NCBI GenBank assembly: GCA_028716025.1
Contig: JAQUQP010000009.1
Span: 1 to 23,592, forward strand
Reading direction: 5' to 3'
Source of the DNA: a bacterium
Lineage (GTDB): Bacteria; UBA6262
Length of the DNA stretch: 23,592 nt
The notes under the pieces: generated by a model
Told to the model about the DNA's origin: nothing
Databases searched by the model: none
Seen by the model: the letters and a program-made list of their open reading frames with translations, nothing else
Position numbers and translations under genes: made by a program
In this document: piece after piece, positions 16,383 through 23,592 of the stretch
Layout of the letters: each line of letters opens with the position of its first letter
Position numbering within the stretch: the first letter of the stretch is position 1

Positions 16383-17860
16383 TATTTACCTTCCGGCCTC
16401 ATCTGCGGGAACAGGATCACATCACGAATAGAGGCAGAATTAGTGATCACCATGATCAACCGGTCGATCCCGATACCCAGGCCGCCGCACGGAGGCATGC
16501 CGTGTTCCAAAGCGCGCAGATAGTCTTCATCGAGCATTTGCGCTTCCTCGTCACCGCGCTCCCGCTGTGTGAGCTGTTGTTCCATCCGTTTCCTCTGTTC
16601 CAGCGGATCATTGAGCTCAGAATAGGCATTCGCCAGCTCCTGGGCACCGATAAAAAGTTCAAACCGTTCAACGATATCCGGATTACCCTTGGCATTTTTT
16701 GCCAGAGGAGACAATTCCGTCGGATAATCACAAACAAATGTCGGCTGGACCAATTTCTTTTCCACTAATTCTTCAAAGATCGTATTGATGATCTTATATT
16801 GGGAATCCTGGTCCTCGAACGGTACCTGCAAGTCACGGGCAATTTTTCTGGTTTCTTCCAGGGTTTTTGGCGTAATAAAATCAGCACCGGTATGTTCCTT
16901 AACTGCTTCCAGCAGGGTCATCCTTTTCCAGTCACCGGCAAAAATAATGGTATTGCCCTGGTATTCGACTTCCAGTTTACCGGTACACTCTTTTACTACA
17001 GTAGTGATCAATTCACGGCACAAGTCCATGACCTGGTTATAATCAGCGTAAGCCTGGTATAATTCGATCATCGTAAACTCAGGATTGTGCCGGGTAGAAA
17101 TACCTTCATTACGGAAGTTCCGGTTGATCTCATAAACCCTTTCCATACCGCCGACGATCAACCGTTTCAGATACAGTTCCGGAGCGATCCGCAGATACAA
17201 GTCTATGTCCAAGGCATTATGATGGGTGATGAATGGCTTGGCCGCGGCTCCGCCGGCTAAAGGTTGCATCATCGGCGTTTCCACTTCCAGGAATTCTTTT
17301 TCATCCAGGATCCTGCGCATCGTCTTGATCGCTTTTGAACGGGTGCGGAAAATATCCGCCACTTCGTCATTGGCGATCAAATCCACATAACGCTGACGAT
17401 AGCGGGTTTCAATATCTTTCAAACCATGCCATTTTTCCGGCAAGGGGCGTAAAGCTTTGGACAGCAGGGTAACTTTCTGGACCATTATGGTCAATTCACC
17501 GGTCCGGGTGCAAAACACGCTGCCCTCTACACCGATAATATCCCCCATATCCAGAGTCTTAAAAATAGCGTATTCCGCGTTTCCTATTTTATCTTTGCGG
17601 ACATAGATCTGGATCCGGCCAGAAGCATCTTTGAGCGTGGCAAAACAGGCTTTTCCCATCAGTCGCATGGTCATAATGCGTCCAGCCATCACGACTACCG
17701 TCGGATCTTCTGCTTCTTGCTGCAGGTGGCCAAATTGCCGGCGTATCCCGGCGCTGCTCAACGTGGTCACGAATTTATTGGGATAAGGCTCTACCTGCTG
17801 GGCCTTTAGATCGTCCAGTTTTTTCCGGCGTTGTAAATACTGGTCATTTAATTCTTCCAC
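16382..17860 (-). CDS. lysS: Lysine--tRNA ligase, class II
   Basis: It charges tRNA-Lys with lysine in the cytoplasm. The 492-residue protein has the family's usual length. The N-terminal OB-fold anticodon-binding domain covers about 55-150 ([19 protein letters not shown]). Class II motif 1 is at about 192-210 ([17 protein letters not shown]), motif 2 at 247-262 ([16 protein letters not shown]) and motif 3 at 460-469 ([10 protein letters not shown]). The start is GTG, chosen because GAGG lies 5 nt before it and because [15 protein letters not shown] is a typical N-terminal helix. It has its own consensus promoter (17910-17939) in the 96-bp gap after the anti-sigma gene. Its stop overlaps the lolC start, so lolC and perhaps lolD share its transcript. 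Confidence 0.98.
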   Translation of the reverse strand: MEELNDQYLQRRKKLDDLKAQQVEPYPNKFVTTLSSAGIRRQFGHLQQEAEDPTVVVMAGRIMTMRLMGKACFATLKDASGRIQIYVRKDKIGNAEYAIFKTLDMGDIIGVEGSVFCTRTGELTIMVQKVTLLSKALRPLPEKWHGLKDIETRYRQRYVDLIANDEVADIFRTRSKAIKTMRRILDEKEFLEVETPMMQPLAGGAAAKPFITHHNALDIDLYLRIAPELYLKRLIVGGMERVYEINRNFRNEGISTRHNPEFTMIELYQAYADYNQVMDLCRELITTVVKECTGKLEVEYQGNTIIFAGDWKRMTLLEAVKEHTGADFITPKTLEETRKIARDLQVPFEDQDSQYKIINTIFEELVEKKLVQPTFVCDYPTELSPLAKNAKGNPDIVERFELFIGAQELANAYSELNDPLEQRKRMEQQLTQRERGDEEAQMLDEDYLRALEHGMPPCGGLGIGIDRLIMVITNSASIRDVILFPQMRPEGK

Positions 17861-17909
17861 AAATTCCTCATCTTTCAGTTGATTGGAAGGTAATTTATAT
17901 AATTATAGT

Positions 17910-17939
17910 ATTATAGAGTATTTACTCGACGAATGTCAA
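17910..17939 (-). promoter_or_regulatory. Consensus sigma-70 promoter of lysS with an embedded inverted repeat
   Basis: On the minus strand TTGACA (17934-17939) and TATAAT (17910-17915) both match consensus at all six positions, with an 18-nt spacer. Between them, touching the -10, is GAGTA-AA-TACTC (17916-17927), an inverted repeat with 5-bp arms that could be an operator. A second TATAAT-like word lies just downstream. Transcription would start about 40 nt before the lysS GTG. Confidence 0.85.
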
Positions 17940-17956
17940 TGAAAAACAGTGCCTGC

Positions 17957-18838
17957 TTACTTACTGGAATTAAATTTAATGCGGATAAGCTGGGGATTAG
18001 AGGTTGTAGGTCGGATGCCAAAATGGTTATAAGTAATGGTTTCACGCATGCCTTCAGAGATATCTTTGCGCCGCGGATCCCGGCCCAGTTTACTTACTTC
18101 CCGGATGAAATCAGATAATTGCTGCGCCTGAACATGATAAAACAATTCCCGGTCATCTCCGAACTGTGCTACTCTCTGGGCCTGGTAACTATCCGCCAGG
18201 GCTTGTAAACGCTGCCTAGTAGTGGCTATATCTTCTACATCCATTTCAATTTCATAAGGCGTCTGGATATCGGCGTCGTTATCCGAGAGTTTCTCTTTTT
18301 GTTTTGAGATCGAGGTTAAACCGGCCCTTTCCATAGGGGCATTTATCTCGTTATAGCGCACAACATCAGCAGCCGGAACCGGACTGGTTGCCGCTTTAGC
18401 CATCTCTTTTTTCTCCAAACCCTGGACTTGTTTTAGCGGCAAGAGCGGAGTAACTATCGGCACATTCGCCCCTACTGTCACGTTATCCATGTTCCTGTTT
18501 TTAGCTTGTTCCGCTATCCTGGTAGTATATTTATTCACGCTGACCGCCAATAATAGTATCGTCACAGTAGCTACTGCTACCGGGACCGGGCGCCAACTGA
18601 ATATTTCCCAGAATGACTTCTTGTGAATTTTTTGTTCAACGGCTGCCCACATGTTCTCCGGTGGCTCTATTTCTTTTAAACTAGTTACCAGGGCGACGGT
18701 TTTACGCAGATCTTCCAGTTCCTGACGACATTCTGCGCACTCGACCAGGTGGCTTTCGACGATCTGTTTCTCTTCGTCGGAACACATCTGGTCAAGGTAC
18801 ACTGATAAAAGTTCTTTGGTATGCTTTTTTATACCCAT
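17957..18838 (-). CDS. Membrane-anchored zinc-finger anti-sigma factor
   Basis: The protein most likely holds the preceding ECF sigma factor inactive at the inner membrane. Residues 1-60 form a ZAS-type anti-sigma domain with the H-x3-C-x2-C motif at 30-37 (HLVECAEC) and C19 as a possible extra ligand. One membrane helix follows (about 84-101). About 190 extracytoplasmic residues come next. Their first part is low in recognisable motifs, and the last 90 (from IEMDVEDIATTRQRL to the end) look like a small alpha-beta fold. The wording there (YHVQAQQLSDFIREVSKLG) weakly recalls DUF4349-like sensor domains, but I do not assign it. It starts 1 nt after the sigma stop, a typical cognate pair. What it senses is not visible; the neighbours suggest envelope damage. 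Confidence 0.88.
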   Translation of the reverse strand: MGIKKHTKELLSVYLDQMCSDEEKQIVESHLVECAECRQELEDLRKTVALVTSLKEIEPPENMWAAVEQKIHKKSFWEIFSWRPVPVAVATVTILLLAVSVNKYTTRIAEQAKNRNMDNVTVGANVPIVTPLLPLKQVQGLEKKEMAKAATSPVPAADVVRYNEINAPMERAGLTSISKQKEKLSDNDADIQTPYEIEMDVEDIATTRQRLQALADSYQAQRVAQFGDDRELFYHVQAQQLSDFIREVSKLGRDPRRKDISEGMRETITYNHFGIRPTTSNPQLIRIKFNSSK

Positions 18839-18839
18839 G

Positions 18840-19418
18840 TTAAATCACTTCCTTCAACTTATCTTTTAGTTCCAGCCTGGCGCGGGAGAGACGGCTTTTC
18901 ACAGTACCCAGGTTACAGCCCAGGGACGAAGCTATTTCTTCATAAGAACAACCCCGGATATCTCGCAAAAGGATTACTTCCCGGTGTTCGGCGCTCAAAG
19001 TTTTAATCGCAGCTTGCACCTGGCCCTGAATCTCCCTGGTTTCCGCTTGGGCCAGCGGGGTCAGATCACTCTTATCCTCGACCTGCCTAGGCATTTCATC
19101 GTCTTCAGTTTCTATGGTTTCATCAAGAGACATAATATTGGGTTGGGTTTTCCAGTGGCGCAGTTTATTCTTGCAGGTATTACTGGCGATACAATAAAGC
19201 CAGGTTGAAAAGCTGGCTTCCCTTCTGAAATTTTTAATGCCATTATAGACCCGCACAAATGTCTCCTGGGTGAGATCTTTGGCTTCTTCGTAATCATCGA
19301 CAAAGCGGAAACACAGGTTAAAGACCTTTTTCTGATACTTGGCAAACAACTGGGAAAAAGCTTGTTGGTCCCCCTGTTGGGTCCGTTCGACTAATTTGAT
19401 ATCGTCTAGATCTACCAA
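18840..19418 (-). CDS. RNA polymerase ECF sigma factor, RpoE-like
   Basis: It directs RNA polymerase to stress promoters. From the chosen start it is 192 residues, normal for an ECF sigma. Region 2 covers about 20-90 (AFSQLFAKYQKKVFN, DLTQETFVRVY, then FSTWLYCIASNTCKN). An acidic linker follows (about 98-130). Region 4 covers about 137-187 (LSAEHREVILLRDIRG, YEEIASSLGCNLGTVKSRLSRAR), the helix-turn-helix that reads the -35. The start is taken as TTG at 19416-19418, just after AGGGGAG. A GTG at 19491-19493 would add 25 residues unlike the family and lacks a ribosome site. Its anti-sigma follows 1 nt later. A sigma-E-like promoter lies directly upstream (19433-19460), which suggests autoregulation. 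Confidence 0.92.
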   Translation of the reverse strand: MVDLDDIKLVERTQQGDQQAFSQLFAKYQKKVFNLCFRFVDDYEEAKDLTQETFVRVYNGIKNFRREASFSTWLYCIASNTCKNKLRHWKTQPNIMSLDETIETEDDEMPRQVEDKSDLTPLAQAETREIQGQVQAAIKTLSAEHREVILLRDIRGCSYEEIASSLGCNLGTVKSRLSRARLELKDKLKEVI

Positions 19419-19432
19419 GACTCTCCCCTTAT

Positions 19433-19460
19433 TAAGACACTGTCGGGCCTGAAAAGTTCC
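19433..19460 (-). promoter_or_regulatory. Sigma-E-like (ECF) promoter of the sigma/anti-sigma operon
   Basis: On the minus strand GGAACTT (19454-19460) is followed after exactly 16 nt by TCTTA (19433-19437). This agrees with the sigma-E pattern GGAACTT-N16-TCnnA known from E. coli. Self-control of ECF sigma genes through such sites is common. The predicted transcript start falls only about 8-10 nt before the TTG, so the leader would be very short. Confidence 0.6.
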
Positions 19461-19479
19461 CTGAAAGCAGCTGTAAAGC

Positions 19480-19543
19480 TGTAGAGCGAGCACTTATTTA
19501 CATCTCTACATCTTGCTGAACATCCTGCTGGACTTCTACATCT
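19480..19543 (-). other. Inverted and direct repeats between prfB and the sigma gene
   Basis: Seven-base arms TGTAGAG/CTCTACA on the minus strand (19504-19510 with 19480-19486) enclose 17 nt and could form a hairpin after prfB. There is no U-tract, so it is a poor intrinsic terminator. AGATGTAGA on the minus strand occurs twice (19535-19543 and 19505-19513), 30 nt apart. Between the copies is a 12-nt imperfect tandem repeat (CATCTTGCTGAA, CATCCTGCTGGA on plus). Confidence 0.5.
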
Positions 19544-20654
19544 TTAACTTTTGTTACTGACTGCTTTATCTAAATACGCTTCGATAAACGGGTCTATCTC
19601 CCCATCCATGACTGCCTGGACATTGCCGATCTCTACTCCGGTGCGATGATCCTTCACCAGGGTATATGGGCAAAACACGTATGACCTGATCTGGCTGCCC
19701 CAAGCGATAGCGCCCTTATCATCATAGTGTTTTTCCGCCTGTTTCCGGCGTTTATCCTGCTCCAATTCAAAAAGCCTGGCGCGCAGTAGCTTCATTGCCG
19801 TAGCCCGGTTTTTGATCTGGGAACGTTCTTTCTGGCTTTGCACTACCGTATTAGTAGGTAAATGTGTGATCCTGATGGCTGACTCGGTTTTATTCACATG
19901 CTGTCCGCCATGACCACCGGACCGGTATGTATCTATGCGTAGATCGCTTTCATTTATATCAATATTTATTTCATCTGCTATTTCCGGGATCACGTCACAT
20001 GAGGCAAAGGTAGTATGCCTGCGCTTGTTGGCATCAAACGGGCTGATCCGTACCAGCCGGTGTACCCCGGTTTCTGATTTCAAATAGCCATATGCGTAGG
20101 GACCTGTAATGATAAAAGTGACGCTTTTTATACCTGCTTCTTCCCCGGCTAAAATATCAGTGATCTCCACCGGGAACCCTTTGCTCTCTGCCCAGCGGCT
20201 GTACATCCGCAGTAGCATTTCGACCCAGTCACAGGCTTCGGTCCCGCCAGCGCCTGCATGTAGCGTGACGATCGCGTTACTGCGGTCAAACTGGCCGCTC
20301 AGTTTAGTCCGGAAAATAAAAAGATCAAGTTTTTTCCGCAGCTTTTCCAGCGTCGGTTGCAGTTCCTGTTGCAGGTTCTCATCATTTTCCTGCACTGCCA
20401 TATCCAGTAATCCCTGGATTTCCTGGAATTCCCGTTCCAGTTGCTGGAACAATATCACATCTTCCCTAAGACTATTTAAGCGTTGCATTAGTTTCTGGGC
20501 TTCCTGCTGGTTATCCCAAAAGCCAGAGGCTCCGGTTTTATTTTCGATCGTCTCTATTTCTTTTTGCTTAGATCCTATTTCAAAGAAACCCCCGGAATTT
20601 TTCCAGATCGTCTTTAACTTTATTTAATATTTCAGTGATTTGATTATTAGGCAA
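19544..20654 (-). CDS. prfB: Peptide chain release factor 2 (programmed +1 frameshift)
   Basis: RF2 ends translation at UGA and UAA. The gene is read as 20654-20583 joined to 20581-19544 and gives 369 residues. The start is TTG (20652-20654) behind AGGAGG with a 7-nt gap; it lies inside lnt and overlaps its end by 8 nt. After 24 codons the frame meets TGA (20580-20582) in the canonical slip site; a +1 shift on CTT restores the frame (see 20580-20593). Without this the protein would seem to begin at 20488 and lack its first 55 residues. The joined N-terminus (LEKFRGFLEIGSK, GASGFWDN) fits RF2. The recognition tripeptide SPF is at 204-206 and GGQ at 249-251, as in E. coli. RF1 is excluded by SPF in place of PxT. 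Confidence 0.97.
20580..20593 (-). promoter_or_regulatory. Programmed +1 ribosomal frameshift site of prfB
   Basis: The minus strand reads GGGGG TTT CTT TGA A (the G run at 20589-20593, CTT at 20583-20585, TGA at 20580-20582). E. coli has AGGGGG TAT CTT TGA C. The anti-SD-pairing G run lies 3 nt before CTT, the required spacing. When RF2 is scarce the ribosome pauses at UGA and slips from CUU to UUU, so RF2 controls its own synthesis. The shift falls at codon 25, against 26 in E. coli. Confidence 0.96.
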
Positions 20655-22185
20655 CTGCTTTCCTCCTGATCAATCCTCCAGCCAATCCCAGTATGATCAT
20701 AAGTACACATAATTTAGCGAATACGTCGCCATATTTGGTATATACGGTTATCTTATTCTCCGGTGAGACTTGAAAAATACTGATCTCCGGTTGGAATAAA
20801 TGGGTTTGGCTGATAATATTGCCATAAGGATCTATGTACCCCGAAATACCGGTACTGGCGCTCCTAATGACCCATCTCCGGTTCTCTATCGCCCGAAAAA
20901 CATTCATATAGAAATGTTGATAAGGTGCGGCAGTATCCAGGTACCAGGAATCAATAGTAATATTAACGATAACTTCTGCGCCGTTTTTTACCAGGCGGCG
21001 AACCAGATCAGGAAAAATATCTTCATAACAGATATTCACCCCGTAATGGCCATGCGGCGTCTTCATGAGTTCCAGGCTATTTCCCGGAACAAAATCACCC
21101 ATCTCTTTCAGGACCGGGACAATCTTTTCCAAATATCTCCGGAAGGGCACGAACTCCCCAAAAGGCACTAAATGGCCTTTATTATATTGTCCGGCTATAT
21201 TCCCATCAGGGGTTACCAGAAAACAAGAAGTATAAGCCCGCGTGTCGCCGGACGCTACTACATCTACTGACCCCATCAGTAAATACGCTTTGCTCTTATC
21301 GGCCATCTCCGCGGTTTTTCCCAATAAAAAGCGGTCATATTTCAACAATCCCGGAACAGCAGTTTCAGGAAAAACAATTACTTCTAAATTGTTATTTTTC
21401 AGGCGATCCACGTAATAAGCATATTGCCCCATAATATTGATCTTTTCCTGAGGATTCCACTTTACGTCCGGAGGGATATTCGGCTGGATGATCGCGGTCT
21501 TGATCACTTTTTGTTTTACCATACCTTGCTGCCGCGATAAGACGACGAATCCGTAGCCAAAAGAGAGAACCAGGATCACCGCAAAAACCTCCAGGCTCCT
21601 GAGGCTTTGTTTGCGATGGGTTAATTCCAGGCTAAAACTGATCATTTTAGCAGCCAGCGCATTGACCAACACCAATAAGAAAGAGACTCCGTATACTCCG
21701 GTAACCGCGGAAACCTGGGCGATCAGTAGATTATTCCACTGGCTATAGCCTAGCAGGTTCCAGGGAAATCCGGTGAACAAATAGGTACGCAGGTATTCCA
21801 GGCCAACCCATAACGAGGCAATAAAGAAAATATTGAAGGAATAAAAATAACGGTTAAAGAAACTCGTAATACCGCAGAATAATGCGATAAACAAAGCTAA
21901 GTACAACATCAACAACGCACCTATGGTCATACTCATCAGCCAAGGCAGATTACCATAGATATGTAAAGTCCCGACCAGCCAATAGAGCGTGGCAGCATAA
22001 AATACCAGGCCAACCACCAGGCCATTCAGAAAAGCCCGGCCAAATTTCTCACCCTCAATACTGATCAAAAGCGGTATCAGGCAGATCCAAGCCAAATATG
22101 ACAAGTCATATCTCGGAAAAGCCAGTATCATCAAGAGAGCTGAACCTAAGGTCATAATACTGTTCTTGGTCAGCAACTTTATCAT
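20647..22185 (-). CDS. lnt: Apolipoprotein N-acyltransferase
   Basis: Lnt adds the third acyl chain to the N-terminal cysteine of lipoproteins in the inner membrane, which LolCDE then needs for export. The 512-residue protein has about seven membrane helices in residues 1-215 and another near the end, with a nitrilase-fold periplasmic domain at about 228-480. The catalytic triad is visible as E274 (VFPETAVPG), K336 (YNKGHLVPFGEF) and C386 (GVNICYED), matching E267, K335 and C387 of E. coli. I chose the ATG at 22183-22185, which overlaps the secA stop as TAATG. An upstream ATG at 22201-22203 would add six residues (MLRGAI) and lacks a ribosome site. Its end overlaps the prfB start by 8 nt and carries prfB's AGGAGG. 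Confidence 0.95.
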   Translation of the reverse strand: MIKLLTKNSIMTLGSALLMILAFPRYDLSYLAWICLIPLLISIEGEKFGRAFLNGLVVGLVFYAATLYWLVGTLHIYGNLPWLMSMTIGALLMLYLALFIALFCGITSFFNRYFYSFNIFFIASLWVGLEYLRTYLFTGFPWNLLGYSQWNNLLIAQVSAVTGVYGVSFLLVLVNALAAKMISFSLELTHRKQSLRSLEVFAVILVLSFGYGFVVLSRQQGMVKQKVIKTAIIQPNIPPDVKWNPQEKINIMGQYAYYVDRLKNNNLEVIVFPETAVPGLLKYDRFLLGKTAEMADKSKAYLLMGSVDVVASGDTRAYTSCFLVTPDGNIAGQYNKGHLVPFGEFVPFRRYLEKIVPVLKEMGDFVPGNSLELMKTPHGHYGVNICYEDIFPDLVRRLVKNGAEVIVNITIDSWYLDTAAPYQHFYMNVFRAIENRRWVIRSASTGISGYIDPYGNIISQTHLFQPEISIFQVSPENKITVYTKYGDVFAKLCVLMIILGLAGGLIRRKAVA

Positions 22186-23592
22186 TATTGCGCCCCGCAG
22201 CATTTCTTATATTTTTTCCCGCTGCCGCACGGACATGGATCATTACGCCCGATCTTATCCAGTTTTTGGGGTTGCGGTTTTGCTGCCGCAGCCACTGGTC
22301 TTGTCGTTATTGACTGTCCTGCTATCGGCTTGGGACGCGGCCGCTCTTGCGGCCCGCCTAAACTCGGCGATACTGGCTGGGCTACCATCTTCACCTTAAA
22401 AAGATAACCACCCACTTCTTCTTTGATTCTCATGATCATATTACTAAAAAGCCGGAAAGCTTCATGTTGATATTCTACCAGTGGATCTTTCTGTCCATAC
22501 GCGCGTAATCCGATCCCTTTACGCAATTGATCAATATCATACAAGTGCTCTTTCCAGCAATTATCCACGACCTGTAGTACGACCCGGTGCTCCAGGAAAC
22601 GCATCATTTCAGCACCCATAGAAGCTTCTTTTTCATCATAGGATTTCTGGACCGTTTCCAAGACCAGATCTTTAAAAGACAAGTGGTTTAACCGCAATAA
22701 TACTTCTTGGCTGATCTTAAATTCCAGGCCATAGTTTTGTACAAACCAGGCGGAAAAAGCGCTGATTTCCCACTTTTCCGGATATACGCCTTCAGGACAG
22801 TATAATCCGGTTTTTTCTTCAACTACCTCGTTGACCATTTCCAGTACATGTTCTTTCAGATCTTCTCCGGCCAGGACCATTTGCCGCTGTTCATATATCA
22901 CTTCCCGCTGTTTGTTCATGATGTTGTCGTAATCCAACAGCTGTTTGCGGATATCGAAGTTCATCGCTTCCACTTTACGCTGAGCCGATTCAATAGCCCG
23001 GGAAATAAGCGGATGTTGGATATCTTCGCCTTCCTGCATGCCCAGCTTATCCATAACAAAACTAATGCGGTCAGAACCGAATAACCTCATTAACTCATCT
23101 TCCAATGACAAGTAAAACCGGCTTGATCCCGGATCACCTTGCCGGCCGCTACGGCCGCGTAACTGATTATCGATACGACGGGATTCATGACGCTCCGTAC
23201 CCAATACGTACAGGCCACCTGCGGCAACTACAGCCTCATGTTCAATATCTGTTTCCTTTTTGATTTCACTAATAAGTTTACGGTACTGGTCCCGGGCAGC
23301 CAAAACATTGGGGTCAGTAGTAGGAGTATATTCACTGGCCAGTGAGATCAATTCGGGATCCATGCCCCAGCCTTTCATTTTCTCTTTAGCGATATAGGCG
23401 GGATTACCTCCCAGTATAATATCGGTTCCGCGACCAGCCATATTAGTGGCGATAGTTACCCCGCTCTTGCGGCCTGCTTGGGCAATGATATAGGCTTCCT
23501 GTTCGTGATACTTGGCATTCAAGAGATTATGCTGGAGCCCCTGCTTACGCAACAGGGCGCTGATCTTTTCACTTTTTTCGATAGAACGGGTA
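22185..23592 (-). CDS. secA: Protein translocase ATPase SecA, C-terminal part (5' end outside window)
   Basis: SecA is the ATPase that pushes precursors through SecYEG. About 468 C-terminal residues are present, and the frame stays open to the right edge ([16 protein letters not shown] wording). A TTG at 23550-23552 is internal and not a start. Visible parts are the second nucleotide-binding fold ([16 protein letters not shown], then [23 protein letters not shown]), the helical scaffold and wing domains ([31 protein letters not shown]), a Pro/Ala-rich linker, and the C-terminal zinc knuckle [13 protein letters not shown] that binds SecB or the ribosome. An insert of about 40 residues after GGNP ([12 protein letters not shown] onward) is usual for many phyla. 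The stop overlaps the lnt start, which implies translational coupling. Confidence 0.98.
   Translation of the reverse strand, partial: TRSIEKSEKISALLRKQGLQHNLLNAKYHEQEAYIIAQAGRKSGVTIATNMAGRGTDIILGGNPAYIAKEKMKGWGMDPELISLASEYTPTTDPNVLAARDQYRKLISEIKKETDIEHEAVVAAGGLYVLGTERHESRRIDNQLRGRSGRQGDPGSSRFYLSLEDELMRLFGSDRISFVMDKLGMQEGEDIQHPLISRAIESAQRKVEAMNFDIRKQLLDYDNIMNKQREVIYEQRQMVLAGEDLKEHVLEMVNEVVEEKTGLYCPEGVYPEKWEISAFSAWFVQNYGLEFKISQEVLLRLNHLSFKDLVLETVQKSYDEKEASMGAEMMRFLEHRVVLQVVDNCWKEHLYDIDQLRKGIGLRAYGQKDPLVEYQHEAFRLFSNMIMRIKEEVGGYLFKVKMVAQPVSPSLGGPQERPRPKPIAGQSITTRPVAAAAKPQPQKLDKIGRNDPCPCGSGKKYKKCCGAQ

Noticed and set aside
17090..17123. GGAACTT in lysS (minus strand, 17114-17120) as a third sigma-E-like site
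   Set aside because: At the 16-nt spacing the -10 reads TCTAC, without the required final A, and it lies deep inside a conserved coding region.
19419..19493. Upstream GTG start for the ECF sigma factor, adding 25 residues
   Set aside because: The extra residues have no sigma-family likeness, no ribosome site precedes the GTG, and the sigma-E-like promoter would lie inside the coding sequence.
22186..22203. Six-residue longer lnt start at 22201-22203
   Set aside because: There is no ribosome site, and the TAATG overlap with secA favours the ATG at 22185; the alternative is not fully excluded.
1..23592. tRNA, rRNA, CRISPR array, prophage or transposase
   Set aside because: Gaps are short (longest 276 bp) and none shows tRNA-like cloverleaf consensus, regular repeat-spacer units, or mobile-element proteins. 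The 111-bp element is not a tRNA: no anticodon arm or TTC-type loop fits.

Overview
This is a 23.6-kb stretch of a diderm (outer-membrane) bacterial chromosome. Every recognisable gene lies on the minus strand, so the biology reads from right to left. The set is housekeeping envelope biogenesis rather than accessory DNA: protein export (secA, cut by the right edge), lipoprotein maturation (lnt), lipoprotein transport (lolC/E and lolD), outer-membrane protein assembly (tamB, bamA, skp) and lipid A synthesis (lpxD, and lpxC fused to fabZ, cut by the left edge). Interleaved are prfB (release factor 2, made by a programmed +1 frameshift), an ECF sigma factor with its zinc-finger anti-sigma factor, lysS, ilvE and clpC. 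The lnt/prfB and lysS-lolC-lolD-bamA-skp-lpxD order recalls the envelope cluster of Geobacter-type Desulfobacterota. The LpxC-FabZ fusion, ClpC, frequent TTG starts and AT-rich degenerate intergenic repeats suggest an uncultured phylum of the Omnitrophota, Elusimicrobiota, Margulisbacteria or Desantisbacteria kind. The phylum cannot be settled from the sequence alone.

Layout in the direction of transcription: secA (end) and lnt share a TAATG junction, and prfB starts inside the end of lnt at a TTG behind a strong ribosome site. The sigma/anti-sigma pair follows, with a sigma-E-like promoter just before the sigma gene. A promoter with consensus hexamers then drives lysS, which shares a TAATG junction with lolC. 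Between lolC and lolD lies a 111-bp inverted-repeat element abutting a duplicated copy of the lolC 3' end, probably the fossil of a second lolC/lolE gene. After lolD come ilvE, clpC and tamB. bamA has its own sigma-70-like promoter and is followed by skp. A 263-nt highly structured element then precedes lpxD and could mask its ribosome site. Last is lpxC-fabZ.

The genes fit one theme. SecA exports precursors; Lnt acylates lipoproteins, which LolCDE releases toward the outer membrane; Skp, BamA and TamB handle outer-membrane proteins and envelope lipid traffic; LpxC and LpxD make lipid A. The ECF pair is well placed to sense envelope stress. I see no phage, transposase, CRISPR, tRNA or rRNA. 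The least expected signals are in the short gaps between genes.
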